Shown here: in pieces, positions 17,328-26,051 of the stretch
How positions within the stretch are numbered: the first letter of the stretch is position 1
Layout of the letters: each line of letters begins with the position of its first letter
Source: Fodinibius salinus
GTDB taxonomy: Bacteria > Bacteroidota > Rhodothermia > Balneolales > Balneolaceae
Length of the DNA stretch: 64,000 nucleotides
NCBI RefSeq assembly: GCF_008124865.1
Contig: NZ_VNHY01000005.1
Location: forward strand, 56,954-120,953
Direction of reading: 5' to 3'
Notes under the pieces: generated by a model
What the model was told of the DNA's origin: nothing
Seen by the model: only the letters and a program-made list of their open reading frames with translations
Database searches by the model: none
Program-made: the position numbers and the translations under genes

Positions 17328-17345
17328 AAAGTAGGTCCTTTCTTA

Positions 17346-18833
17346 TTAGAAAATACGTTTGTTGATTTCGTTGAGTGTGGTGTCAACCAGTTGATTGAGT
17401 TCATCAGAAATGTCGAGCATCCAGAGCGGAACCCCATAGAGCAGGGTAACAATAATTGAGCGAATTAAAATATCCAGATACACGCCACCCATTACCGGAA
17501 TTTGAAAAACGATAAGCAGCGTTATTGCACCGCCGCCCAGAATATAAAGCATTCGCCATTCGAAGGGCTGCATAGAAAAGTAAATCCACACAAAAAGTAC
17601 TTTGAGCATGTTGTAGAGCAGTACTGCAGAGGCTGTTCCAATGGCTGCGCCTACGATACCGTAAATGGGTATCAGGATGTAGTTGAGGATGATGGTAATG
17701 GCAATGAGGATGAGGCTTGAATACAGATCAAAACGGTAATGATCGGAGTTTAAAATAATAGCACCGTTTACGCCGGTGGCCATATCAAAAATGTTGGCTG
17801 TGCCAATAATGATGATAACCAGTGCGCCGCCGGAATACTCTGGCGGGAGAACGGCCATCAGATTTTCGAGATTGGCAATGACTCCAGCGAAAAGAAGTCC
17901 TGCTGCAATAAGCTGATTCATTGACGAGCGGTGATAGATCTGTTCAATTAAATCAAAATTCTGTTCTTCATAGGCATCGGCAATGATGGGCGATGATATT
18001 TTATAAATAGACTGCCGCATGATTGTGATAGCTGAGCCTATATAAAAAGCAATGGAGTAGATACCGGTATCATCAAGTCCGGCCAGGGAGCTGAGCATGA
18101 TGATATCAATATTGGAAACAATAATGGATGCTATGCCCCCGAAAAAGGCAAACAGACTATATTTGACCATTCGCTTGAGCAGCGAGCGGTCCAGAAAATC
18201 AATATGAGGAGTGAGTGAGAGATCTGCGATGCTGTACATGTAGATGATTAGTGCCAGCAGTATGATCGCGTAATTCATCACAAAACCGACCATGAACTGC
18301 TCAAAGCTGATCCATCCCATAAAATGAATGACCAAAAGCAACATCGTAAGGAGTCGAACGGCCACATTCATCAGGAAGGATGACATCACCGTATCGTAGA
18401 GTGCCTGCACAAAGCTGGTGGTAACGTGGAAGTAGAGCATGGAAAATGCCAGCGGAAGGATAAACCAGTAGTAGCCGACCAGCAGTTCCGATCGTTCAAT
18501 AAAATACTGCGTTATGCCGGGACGGAATATTGCCAAGATACCAGCGAGTAAAATAACCCCCAAAAAGGGTACAGCCATCGAAAGGAAGAGAAAACCATTG
18601 TGATTATTTTCCTTGTCTCGGAAAAAGGGGAAAAACCGGATGACGGTATTTTTCATCCCCAGGCTGGCAAGCTGTGACGATACCATGGCAAGGGAAATGA
18701 GGACACGCGTAAGCCCATACTCTTCCGGGGATAAAATGTTGGGATACATCCAAATGGTAACCACAAAGCCAATGGCAATGCCTGCATAATTGATAATTGA
18801 ATTTTGGATGCTTTGTCGAAATATGACGCCCAA
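17346..18833 (-). CDS. Polysaccharide flippase, Wzx/MATE-like
   Basis: The 495-residue protein is almost entirely hydrophobic, with about 14 membrane helices. The start FRQSIQNSIINYAGIAIGF and the YPNILSPEEYGLTRVLIS segment are typical of oligosaccharide flippases that move undecaprenyl-linked glycan units to the outer leaflet. It closes the glycan locus, 80 bases after a glycosyltransferase gene. Specificity cannot be predicted. No Wzy polymerase is obvious nearby, though the YfhO-like protein at the other end of the locus is a large polytopic protein. Confidence 0.88.
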   Translation of the reverse strand: MGVIFRQSIQNSIINYAGIAIGFVVTIWMYPNILSPEEYGLTRVLISLAMVSSQLASLGMKNTVIRFFPFFRDKENNHNGFLFLSMAVPFLGVILLAGILAIFRPGITQYFIERSELLVGYYWFILPLAFSMLYFHVTTSFVQALYDTVMSSFLMNVAVRLLTMLLLVIHFMGWISFEQFMVGFVMNYAIILLALIIYMYSIADLSLTPHIDFLDRSLLKRMVKYSLFAFFGGIASIIVSNIDIIMLSSLAGLDDTGIYSIAFYIGSAITIMRQSIYKISSPIIADAYEEQNFDLIEQIYHRSSMNQLIAAGLLFAGVIANLENLMAVLPPEYSGGALVIIIIGTANIFDMATGVNGAIILNSDHYRFDLYSSLILIAITIILNYILIPIYGIVGAAIGTASAVLLYNMLKVLFVWIYFSMQPFEWRMLYILGGGAITLLIVFQIPVMGGVYLDILIRSIIVTLLYGVPLWMLDISDELNQLVDTTLNEINKRIF

Positions 18834-18913
18834 ATCGGTAGAATATTTTGTTTATAGAGGTGTGAGAATGTAATAATATTTTTGATCAATCTATTGCCGC
18901 AGATGTACAGAAA

Positions 18914-19879
18914 CTACAGCCCAAGTTTTCTGCTAATGATTTTCTTTATTGCCGGCCAGATATACTGTTTGTCAGTGATAGAAAGAGTTTTCAAATAGTG
19001 TAGCTTCCCGCTCATTATGATTTTTACTGCTGAGTAAATTTCTTCCAGCGCAATCCTTATGTGAATACTTTTCTCGTATTTTTGCTCTGAATATTTATTG
19101 AAGGCAAACAGCATTGATTTTAATGAAGCAAGGTATTGGTGTATAGTTTTGGCCCGATTGCGTAAATCGCTCCAGGAGTTAGCGTGGCCACTACGATAAC
19201 AACTCATGATGTCAGGCAGTGCTCCGATCTCTCCGTGCCAAATAGCCAGCAGGTATAGCGAGTAATCGCCCACATGGGCATCTACAAACCACTGAGGCAT
19301 ATCGTTGAGTATGCTGCGGCGGAAAAGTACGCTGTTTGTTGCGCAATAGCCGCCTCCTTTTTCGATAATTGTTTTCGGTTTAACTATTGACTGACTTTTT
19401 ATATTCGGAAAAACAAAGCGCCTGTTTCCATTTTCATCGACCTCAACGGCATTGTGGAGAGACAGAGACATATCAGGATAAGACTCCATATAGTTGTACT
19501 GTTTCTGTAGTTTTTCGGGATTGGTCCAGTAGTCGTCGCCGTCGCAAAACGCAATATATTGCCCCCGTGCTGCTTTTAAGGTCTCCAGAAAATTATGTCG
19601 ACCGGTGGGATTTCCATTAATAAATCGGACGTTGTCCCGGGATCGTAGGAAAAGCCGGATTTTTCCGGGATGGGCTTTGGCCAGTTCTTTGCATATTTCC
19701 CTAGTGCCGTCGGTGGACTCATCTTCACCAATAATAATTTCAAACGGGAAGGTTGCCTCCTGATTTAGTACACTTTCAATGCACTGCCGAATGTAGTTAC
19801 TATGCTGATAGGTAGTTATACAGACAGATACCTGTGGGGTAATATTATTTACCGGTTTTTCTGTTCCAAGGTATTCCAT
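18914..19879 (-). CDS. Family 2 glycosyltransferase
   Basis: The GT-A fold domain of this 321-residue protein starts at about residue 16 with VSVCITTYQHSNYIRQCIES. EIIIGEDESTDGTREI binds the nucleotide, and the metal-binding acidic motif is CDGDDYW. It adds one sugar from a nucleotide donor to the growing glycan on the cytoplasmic face. The sugar is not predictable. Its start overlaps the end of the sulfotransferase gene upstream by 31 bases, so the two are probably translationally coupled. No membrane segment is evident. Confidence 0.92.
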   Translation of the reverse strand: MEYLGTEKPVNNITPQVSVCITTYQHSNYIRQCIESVLNQEATFPFEIIIGEDESTDGTREICKELAKAHPGKIRLFLRSRDNVRFINGNPTGRHNFLETLKAARGQYIAFCDGDDYWTNPEKLQKQYNYMESYPDMSLSLHNAVEVDENGNRRFVFPNIKSQSIVKPKTIIEKGGGYCATNSVLFRRSILNDMPQWFVDAHVGDYSLYLLAIWHGEIGALPDIMSCYRSGHANSWSDLRNRAKTIHQYLASLKSMLFAFNKYSEQKYEKSIHIRIALEEIYSAVKIIMSGKLHYLKTLSITDKQYIWPAIKKIISRKLGL

Positions 19880-20670
19880 TCAAAATGCTTTTCTATTTCA
19901 ATAAATCGGTCGTCGTTGGCAATCTCATTTATGATAACGGGATTAAGCTGACTTTTCCATTCAAAGCCTGTTTTATTTTTACGATACACGTCATAAGGAT
20001 CATCAGAAGGTGAGGTTGTACTGTTTTGTAAAAATGACTTGGTTTGTTCGTTCAAAGAGAGTCCCGCAAACTCAAGTACCTTTCGACTTTGTTGTATAGG
20101 ATTACCGACTAATTTTTCATAGGACTGTATGCAGCATTGGTTTGGGAATTGCTGTGCCATATCCAGCATTAGCTTGGTGGCTTTGACCCAGCGCTCATAG
20201 CCATAGAAATCTTCAATGTCAGAATTTTTCTTATTTGCGTAGCGCCACTCATCTTTGATATTCCATTGCTTATCAAATTCTTTGGGTGCATTTTGCCACG
20301 AGTTGATGACCCCGCAGGGATGACGAACAATTCCAATAATCTTTGTGTCGGATTGCTGGAGAAGAGTTGGAATAATATTTAGATATCGCACTTCTTTCCA
20401 TACAAGATGGGTAATGTTTTCTTTTTTAAACGAAGGTGTCGGATTTCCGCTCAGGTTAGTGGATTGGCAGACAAACTCATCATCGGTGGCAAGCAGTGCG
20501 TTGTGGAAAGTATTAATATCTTCAGAACTACTGTCGGCAGAAATTTCCTCATCAAATGAATAGGAAAAAATAGGCTGATAGCGATACGCTACATTAGGAG
20601 AACTGTTAAAAATTTGCCCCAGCCAGGAAGTGCCCGACCGCGGGACGCCAAATATGGCTATGTTATTCAT
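19849..20670 (-). CDS. PAPS-dependent sulfotransferase
   Basis: The 273-residue protein begins with FGVPRSGTSWLGQIF, the loop that binds the 5'-phosphosulfate of PAPS. IGIVRHPCGVINSW supplies the arginine and serine that hold the 3'-phosphate. Between these lies a variable acceptor-binding part, and the C-terminal segment has the YEKLVGNPIQQ pattern of carbohydrate sulfotransferases. It would transfer sulfate to a hydroxyl or amino group of the glycan. It is one of four in the locus, each of a different subtype. Its start lies 1 base after the WbqC stop, so the two genes are coupled. Confidence 0.88.
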   Translation of the reverse strand: MNNIAIFGVPRSGTSWLGQIFNSSPNVAYRYQPIFSYSFDEEISADSSSEDINTFHNALLATDDEFVCQSTNLSGNPTPSFKKENITHLVWKEVRYLNIIPTLLQQSDTKIIGIVRHPCGVINSWQNAPKEFDKQWNIKDEWRYANKKNSDIEDFYGYERWVKATKLMLDMAQQFPNQCCIQSYEKLVGNPIQQSRKVLEFAGLSLNEQTKSFLQNSTTSPSDDPYDVYRKNKTGFEWKSQLNPVIINEIANDDRFIEIEKHFEWNTLEQKNR

Positions 20671-20671
20671 A

Positions 20672-21373
20672 TCAGACCAGCGTAAATGCAGTTAAAAAAT
20701 CATTACGTATTTTTTCGGGATTGTTAAACATCAGCACATCAATAATTGACAAACCGGTTACAAAATCATCACCGAACTGCTCGTATTCGGGCAGTGATGG
20801 CTCAATAAATTTCAATTCTACTCCTTCATCCTCAAAAGTAGATTTGGAATACAAGTCTTTACCGCCGGTGGGATTGATATACGTTTTTGCCTTTTCTTGA
20901 TGGCAGATGTCAATCAACCGTTCGGCCCGCCCCAACTCACGGTTGTCATAATTTTGAGAACTTACCTTAAAGTTTGTATCAATTTCCAGATACTCCGAAC
21001 TTTGTCTCACGCTTGCCATAGCCAGATTGCCAATAGCGTTGCTGTTGGTATGGAGTACGCTTTTGATAATGGGGAAAACGTCATCAAAAAAAGGAGCGTT
21101 GCTGTAAGAAAACTTTATTTTTTTAAGCAGTTTGCCTCGTTTTTTGTCTGTCAGCGCATGATCCACTTCGTTGATCAGCTTATTTTGCGAAGCATCACTA
21201 CAGGGGATGGTAAAGTACTTTTCGTTGCCATTAATCAGTACTTTATTTCTGTTTATCCACCCGCGGGTGATAAAATGGACATCATCATAGAACACGAAGG
21301 TATCTACCGCAGATACAAGCTGGAAATATCCTAAATAGGGGAAAAGATACGGCTGAACAATAGCTAGACTCAT
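20672..21373 (-). CDS. WbqC-like family protein
   Basis: The 233-residue protein opens with LAIVQPYLFPYLGYFQLV and continues with DTFVFYDDVHF and RGWINRNKVLINGN, the conserved block of the WbqC family. Such genes sit in many O-antigen and capsule clusters next to sugar aminotransferases and are thought to modify the amino sugar, perhaps by adding an amino acid, though the reaction is not well established. Here a DegT aminotransferase lies one gene upstream, which fits. Gaps to both neighbours are 1-2 bases. Confidence 0.88.
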   Translation of the reverse strand: MSLAIVQPYLFPYLGYFQLVSAVDTFVFYDDVHFITRGWINRNKVLINGNEKYFTIPCSDASQNKLINEVDHALTDKKRGKLLKKIKFSYSNAPFFDDVFPIIKSVLHTNSNAIGNLAMASVRQSSEYLEIDTNFKVSSQNYDNRELGRAERLIDICHQEKAKTYINPTGGKDLYSKSTFEDEGVELKFIEPSLPEYEQFGDDFVTGLSIIDVLMFNNPEKIRNDFLTAFTLV

Positions 21374-21375
21374 TA

Positions 21376-22359
21376 TTATAAACGACTAATTAGTTGCTGC
21401 TTCAATTTTTTGCGATCGCGTAAAAGTTCTGATGTTTTATTATTTGCCAGTGTTTTTTGCTTTACCAGCTCTTTGACTTTGTTAAAGTACTGATAATTTT
21501 TGTCACCAATAGCGGGAGTCCACTGCCCGTTGGTTTCAAGAGGATATCCGAGATGCTGCATCTGCGATTGACAAATGCTCTCAACAATAGCCACCTGTTT
21601 CTGGGATAGACGATCTCGGTATTTTTGGGTGTTGGATGAATCAATGGGCTTGTCTAGGTTTTTCCAAAGCACATTACGATCGGCCTCTTCGCGTTTTTGT
21701 TGATTCTGGAAACACCGTTCATCAATATCTAAATTGAGATATTGCAGCAGATTTGTCATTGTTTGTTTCGTTAAGGTAATGAGCTCTTCATAGCTTAACC
21801 GGTGATAGGGGAGATGATGTGAAAGGTGCAGAGATCGACATTTTTGTTGGTCTTCCTTCCATGCATGGGCTGCTCCGTAAGGAGTAAAAAACAACATCTT
21901 ATTTTTAAGCCAGGAGCTTACTACGTCCCGCGGATCGCGATACAAGTACACCCAGTTGATAGCAGAAAGACTTGTAGTGATAAGCCCGCTATAATTAAAG
22001 AGATGCCGTTCTTTGCAGACATATCCGGATTTACCATCCTGCAGGGCCTTAGTACTATACAATGTATCTACTGCTTCGACAAAACTTTTGGGAGCTGATT
22101 GCGAATACATTTCCTCGGCCGAAGTGTCAAGCTGCCAGTCACTAAATGGATGGTTTGCATATTTCTTCATCAGCGAAAGCAGGCGGATACTGTTTTTTTT
22201 ATTTCGGAGATCACCAAAACGATCTGCAAAAGGTATAAAACTGTCAAAAAGTTGTGGGCTAACGGGTGCCGATAGCTCCGGATGATTACCTAGCAAAAGG
22301 CGCAGCAGGTTACTGCCAGATCGCTCGGAGTACAGAATGTAAATTCGTTTACAATCCAT
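21376..22359 (-). CDS. Sulfotransferase, second type in the locus
   Basis: In this 327-residue protein YILYSERSGSNLLRLLLGNHP is the PAPS 5'-phosphosulfate loop (SERSGSN in place of PRSGT), and WVYLYRDPRDVVSSWLK is the 3'-phosphate site with its arginine and serines. The C-terminal part contains RDRLSQKQVAIVESI, often found in family members that act on sugars. It lies 3 bases after the DegT gene and 2 bases before WbqC, so these three genes form a tight block. Acceptor unknown. Confidence 0.85.
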   Translation of the reverse strand: MDCKRIYILYSERSGSNLLRLLLGNHPELSAPVSPQLFDSFIPFADRFGDLRNKKNSIRLLSLMKKYANHPFSDWQLDTSAEEMYSQSAPKSFVEAVDTLYSTKALQDGKSGYVCKERHLFNYSGLITTSLSAINWVYLYRDPRDVVSSWLKNKMLFFTPYGAAHAWKEDQQKCRSLHLSHHLPYHRLSYEELITLTKQTMTNLLQYLNLDIDERCFQNQQKREEADRNVLWKNLDKPIDSSNTQKYRDRLSQKQVAIVESICQSQMQHLGYPLETNGQWTPAIGDKNYQYFNKVKELVKQKTLANNKTSELLRDRKKLKQQLISRL

Positions 22360-22362
22360 TGC

Positions 22363-23445
22363 CTATCCCTCTTTTATGATCTCAGAAATTCTGGAGATAT
22401 CTTCTTCTGTCAGTTCGTGATAAAGCGGCAGGCATAAAATACGTTTTGAAACTTTTTCCGCAACCGGGGTGGAGTTATTGGTCGTTACATAGTCAAGTTT
22501 AGAAAGCAGGGGATAGAAGTAACGGCGGGTTTGAATGTTGTGTTCTTTTAAGTTTGTCAGCACAGTTTCTGTTTGTTGTTCGCTGTCAAAAAGTACCGGA
22601 TAATAGCAGAAGTTATAGCTGCTGTTTGGTTGAATAGCCTGTTTTTGTACTTCAACATTCTCCAAATAATCATCATAAAGCCGGCTCAGCTTTTTACGTC
22701 GGGCAAGAACTTCATCTATATATTTCAGATTGACAATTCCCATCGCGGCATGCAGCTCCGAGTTTTTACCATTAATACCGACCCCGGTAAAATTATTAAG
22801 CCCATCGTGTCCAAAATTGCGCATTAAGTTGATCTTATTATGCAGTGCAGCATTATCGGTAACTAATGCGCCGCCTTCAACGGTATGGAAAAGTTTGGTA
22901 GCATGAAAACTACTAGTACTTATATCCCCATAATTAAATATCGGTTGGCCGTTGTACTTGGTACCAAAACAATGTGCGGCATCATAAATAATTTTGAGAT
23001 TGTATTTGTTGGCAACTTTCCGAATTCCCTCAATGTCACAGGGATTACCATAGACGTGCGTAGCAATAATGGCTGATGTTTTGGTGGTTACAGCATCCTC
23101 AATTTTAGCAGGATCGAGATTAAATGTTTGGGGGTGAATATCCGCAAAGACGGGAGTATAATTTTCCCACTTAATGCTGCTTGTGGTTGCTACATAGGAG
23201 AAGGGGGTGGTAATAATCTCTCCTTCTAAATCCAATGCTTTCATAGCAATCTGCAGAGCTACCGTGCCGTTGCTGACGAGGCTAAGATGAGTTACATCTA
23301 AATAGTCAGTAAGTTCTTCTTCCAGCCGTTTTACCAAAGGACCGTTATTGGTAAGCCAGTTGCGATCCCAAATGTCGGCCAGTAGAGACTCGTATTCTTC
23401 ACGGGGAGGTAAAAAAGGTTGTGTTACGGGAATATGGTTGCTCAT
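22363..23445 (-). CDS. DegT/DnrJ/EryC1 family sugar aminotransferase
   Basis: The 360-residue pyridoxal-phosphate enzyme transfers an amino group to a keto sugar bound to a nucleotide. IYDAAHCFG supplies the aspartate that holds the cofactor nitrogen, and SSFHATKLFHTVEGG carries the Schiff-base lysine in a SFxATKxF context. The start with ITVTQPFLPP-like PVTQPFLPPREEYESLL is typical of the TDP-4-keto-6-deoxyhexose 4-transaminase group; a product such as a 4-amino-4,6-dideoxy sugar is plausible but unproven. The enzymes making the keto-sugar precursor (RmlA/RmlB type) are not in the window. Confidence 0.92.
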   Translation of the reverse strand: MSNHIPVTQPFLPPREEYESLLADIWDRNWLTNNGPLVKRLEEELTDYLDVTHLSLVSNGTVALQIAMKALDLEGEIITTPFSYVATTSSIKWENYTPVFADIHPQTFNLDPAKIEDAVTTKTSAIIATHVYGNPCDIEGIRKVANKYNLKIIYDAAHCFGTKYNGQPIFNYGDISTSSFHATKLFHTVEGGALVTDNAALHNKINLMRNFGHDGLNNFTGVGINGKNSELHAAMGIVNLKYIDEVLARRKKLSRLYDDYLENVEVQKQAIQPNSSYNFCYYPVLFDSEQQTETVLTNLKEHNIQTRRYFYPLLSKLDYVTTNNSTPVAEKVSKRILCLPLYHELTEEDISRISEIIKEG

Positions 23446-23486
23446 CTACGAAAATATTTTGGTAGCAGAAAGCTGATAACGTTTCC

Positions 23487-24191
23487 TTATGATTTATTAG
23501 AGTGCACTTGATAATCGGCGGACACATCCAGATCTAAAAAGTTTCCCATTTTTTGCCACTTATTGGGATCTTCAAGCCGACCAACAAAAAGTCGTTGTGT
23601 ATCATGCTGATCAAAAAAGGTAATAACATTTTTGTTGTATTTCTCATACACATTTATGTAGTGATCCTTTTTACCCTCCAGGCTCATTAGATTATCAGTT
23701 TCGTTGAGGGTGGGCAGAAAGTTGGGATCTTTTTGCAGCCGCCGGTAAAATTCGGGCAGCCGGTCATATATCTGGCAGTGCCGAAAAGTATTGCCGGGTG
23801 TTTTACCGTTCGAATGACGAAGCATAGAGTTAAACCATGCTTGGCTATCCCGATGAAGCAAGATAAACCTACTTTCGGGGAATCGCCGGTATAACTTTTT
23901 ATAGACGCCTGGATGATACCAGGGGGAGTCTTCGAAAGCATTGTAGGCATTAAAAGGTCGCGAGTTAAAAACCAATTCTATTTTTCCTGCAGATACCTGA
24001 TACGACCAGTTGTAATAGTTCGAGTCCACCCATCGCGCAACGCGGTATCCGTGATCGGAAAGAAAATCCCCAACCGATGTGGTGCCATTACGCTGCATTG
24101 ATATACAAAAGACTCTTTTTTGGGGCGACGTGTGGAGCCGTTTTAGACTCCGCTTCACGATAATTTTAAATCCCGTTGCTAAACTCGCCAT
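23487..24191 (-). CDS. Sulfotransferase family protein, third type
   Basis: The 234-residue protein has CISMQRNGTTSVGDFLSDHG as the PAPS-binding loop and RFILLHRDSQAWFNSML as the 3'-phosphate site. The overall plan resembles the Sulfotransfer_4-like group rather than the PRSGT group. The N-terminus is basic (KRSLKRLHTSPQKR) and may touch the membrane or acceptor. The catalytic base cannot be assigned from sequence alone. It is separated from DegT by 41 bases and from the next sulfotransferase gene by 86 bases, the loosest spacing in the locus. Confidence 0.78.
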   Translation of the reverse strand: MASLATGFKIIVKRSLKRLHTSPQKRVFCISMQRNGTTSVGDFLSDHGYRVARWVDSNYYNWSYQVSAGKIELVFNSRPFNAYNAFEDSPWYHPGVYKKLYRRFPESRFILLHRDSQAWFNSMLRHSNGKTPGNTFRHCQIYDRLPEFYRRLQKDPNFLPTLNETDNLMSLEGKKDHYINVYEKYNKNVITFFDQHDTQRLFVGRLEDPNKWQKMGNFLDLDVSADYQVHSNKS

Positions 24192-24277
24192 CTGGTTATT
24201 TTATATGGTTTGGATATTCTAATCGGCAGCAATTTTTATTGAACATAAAGGATTCTGGGTTGTATGATGGCTGCTTC

Positions 24278-25078
24278 CTAGAACGAATAATCTGGAAATA
24301 AACGGAATATCAGGGCTTCTTTCTCTTTAATCAAGTCTACTTGTTCTTGTGAGTAGTACCGCCGGTATGAAAAATCATCTCTGCTGGTGTTCACTTTTTG
24401 AGCATTGCGGATAAAAGAAATATTGGATTCGGGCCATCCTTGCTTTTGCAAATAATCGTAGAGCTCATCTCGAAGCTGTTCTTGGTGAAGAAAAGTTGCC
24501 GTATAGAAATGGTTATTATCCAATTGATGGATATCGTTAATGGAAGAAAGTACATCCATATAATTTTTGCAGAAAAGTTGGATAAACTGCAGGCTGTAAA
24601 TACCCATATCTGCGCTGATGTTGTTTTTTTGCCTGGTATTTTCCAGCCGGTAATTCAGCACCAAATCAAGATACTGCCCGAAATCTAAATCTGGGAAGTT
24701 GGGAAAGAGTTCGTGACGTTTTTCTGGGGGTAATACCGGATTTTTCTTCCACCACCCAAATTTGTATTGTGATACATACCGGTCAAAAGGATTGCGGATC
24801 GTACTCAGGATGGGCTTTTCTTGGTGTTGAATGGGGATTTCATCACAACCTTGATGTTGACTCTTGATTTTTTCGCCGGTGTATCCCAGAGATTTTGAAA
24901 TATACTTCTTGGCGTATTGTGTGTTTTCTCTGTTGATAAGATAGGTGATATAATCACCCCATTTTTTATCGGCTTTTTTTGAGGATCGCCCGTCATAAAC
25001 TTTTTGCAGACACTCTGTAACGAATGAACCAGCATTTTTTGGAAAGTGAATAAATACAAAGTCGTTGGTTAAAACCAT
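24278..25078 (-). CDS. Sulfotransferase family 2 (HNK-1/chondroitin type)
   Basis: The 266-residue protein begins VFIHFPKNAGSFVTECL, the FxHIPKxAG-type loop of the Sulfotransfer_2 family, which in animals sulfates glycosaminoglycans and in bacteria capsule or Nod-like glycans. STIRNPFDRYVSQY is the 3'-phosphate site. The remainder is rich in aromatic residues. It is the fourth sulfotransferase of the locus and of a different family from the other three. The gap to the upstream glycosyltransferase gene is 46 bases. Confidence 0.85.
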   Translation of the reverse strand: MVLTNDFVFIHFPKNAGSFVTECLQKVYDGRSSKKADKKWGDYITYLINRENTQYAKKYISKSLGYTGEKIKSQHQGCDEIPIQHQEKPILSTIRNPFDRYVSQYKFGWWKKNPVLPPEKRHELFPNFPDLDFGQYLDLVLNYRLENTRQKNNISADMGIYSLQFIQLFCKNYMDVLSSINDIHQLDNNHFYTATFLHQEQLRDELYDYLQKQGWPESNISFIRNAQKVNTSRDDFSYRRYYSQEQVDLIKEKEALIFRLFPDYSF

Positions 25079-25124
25079 GAGCAGTTGTATTGACAGAGGC
25101 TGATCTTAAAATTGAATGCCGAAT

Positions 25125-26045
25125 TTATTGACTGACCGAAAGATATCCTTCTAGAATCCATTTTCGAAATTTGATGAGCATCACTGCCTTTGACCATTGT
25201 AAAGTGAAGGTATAGGGCAAAAACAGTCCAAGCGATACGATTAATTTAAATAGTTCTGAGCTTCCCTTAGCTATTTTGGAGGCTAAAGTTTTTTGGCGGA
25301 GTTGCAGAGCTATGCTCTGTCCCAATCCCACTGCTTGCCTTTTAATATAATCTGGAGTTAACCGCTCATTATCCACACGGTGATCAAGCTTGGCATCGGG
25401 CAGGTAGTATATTTCGATATTATCATTTTTGAGGCGGCGGAAAAACTCTTTTTCTTCGCTTGCTTTAAGTTCTTCGCCTTTTCGACCCAGATCAGTATTA
25501 AAAAAACCGTATTCATCAAAGATGGATTGCCGGAAAGCCATATTGCCTCCAAAAGGATATTTTCGTTGCCCATATGTTTTGACCGTACTACCTAAGTTAT
25601 GATAACCGAGCAGAGGCAATAGAAAGTGAGACATCCAGCTGGGGCGGGGGTCATCAAACTGAACTTCAATTCTACCGCCGGCACACTTTGCATCAGCATG
25701 CTGATCGAAAAATATTAGCCAGTGCCTAATAAATTGGGAACCGGTTAAAATATCATCATCCAAAAAAAGAAGAATTGGGTTTTTAGCCTCGCGGATGCCC
25801 CGGTTTCTTGCAAATGAAAGCCCTTGTTGAGATTCTTTAATATAGCGGATGTTGTGATCTGGGAATGAATCAATAAACTGATGTGCAACAGCAGGAGTAT
25901 TGTCGCTGGAGTTGTTATCGATAATCAACAGCTCATACCGGTCAGGATCGGCTTTGTTTTTTAATAGTGATTGTAGCGTATCCCGCAGGTAATCGGCACG
26001 ATCATAAGTACAAATAATAATAGAAATACGGGAAGAGCGTGCCAT
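25125..26045 (-). CDS. Family 2 glycosyltransferase
   Basis: The 306-residue protein has an N-terminal GT-A domain: RISIIICTYDRADYLRDTL, then LLIIDNNSSDNTP and the metal motif FLDDDIL. GLSFARNRGI is the helix usual in this family. FGGNMAFR and LKASEEKEFFRRL form the acceptor side. The C-terminal 60 residues contain one amphipathic or membrane-associating segment (LFKLIVSLGLFLPYTF). It adds a sugar of unknown type. It lies 6 bases after the YfhO-like gene. Confidence 0.92.
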   Translation of the reverse strand: MARSSRISIIICTYDRADYLRDTLQSLLKNKADPDRYELLIIDNNSSDNTPAVAHQFIDSFPDHNIRYIKESQQGLSFARNRGIREAKNPILLFLDDDILTGSQFIRHWLIFFDQHADAKCAGGRIEVQFDDPRPSWMSHFLLPLLGYHNLGSTVKTYGQRKYPFGGNMAFRQSIFDEYGFFNTDLGRKGEELKASEEKEFFRRLKNDNIEIYYLPDAKLDHRVDNERLTPDYIKRQAVGLGQSIALQLRQKTLASKIAKGSSELFKLIVSLGLFLPYTFTLQWSKAVMLIKFRKWILEGYLSVSQ

Positions 26046-26051
26046 AATTAT

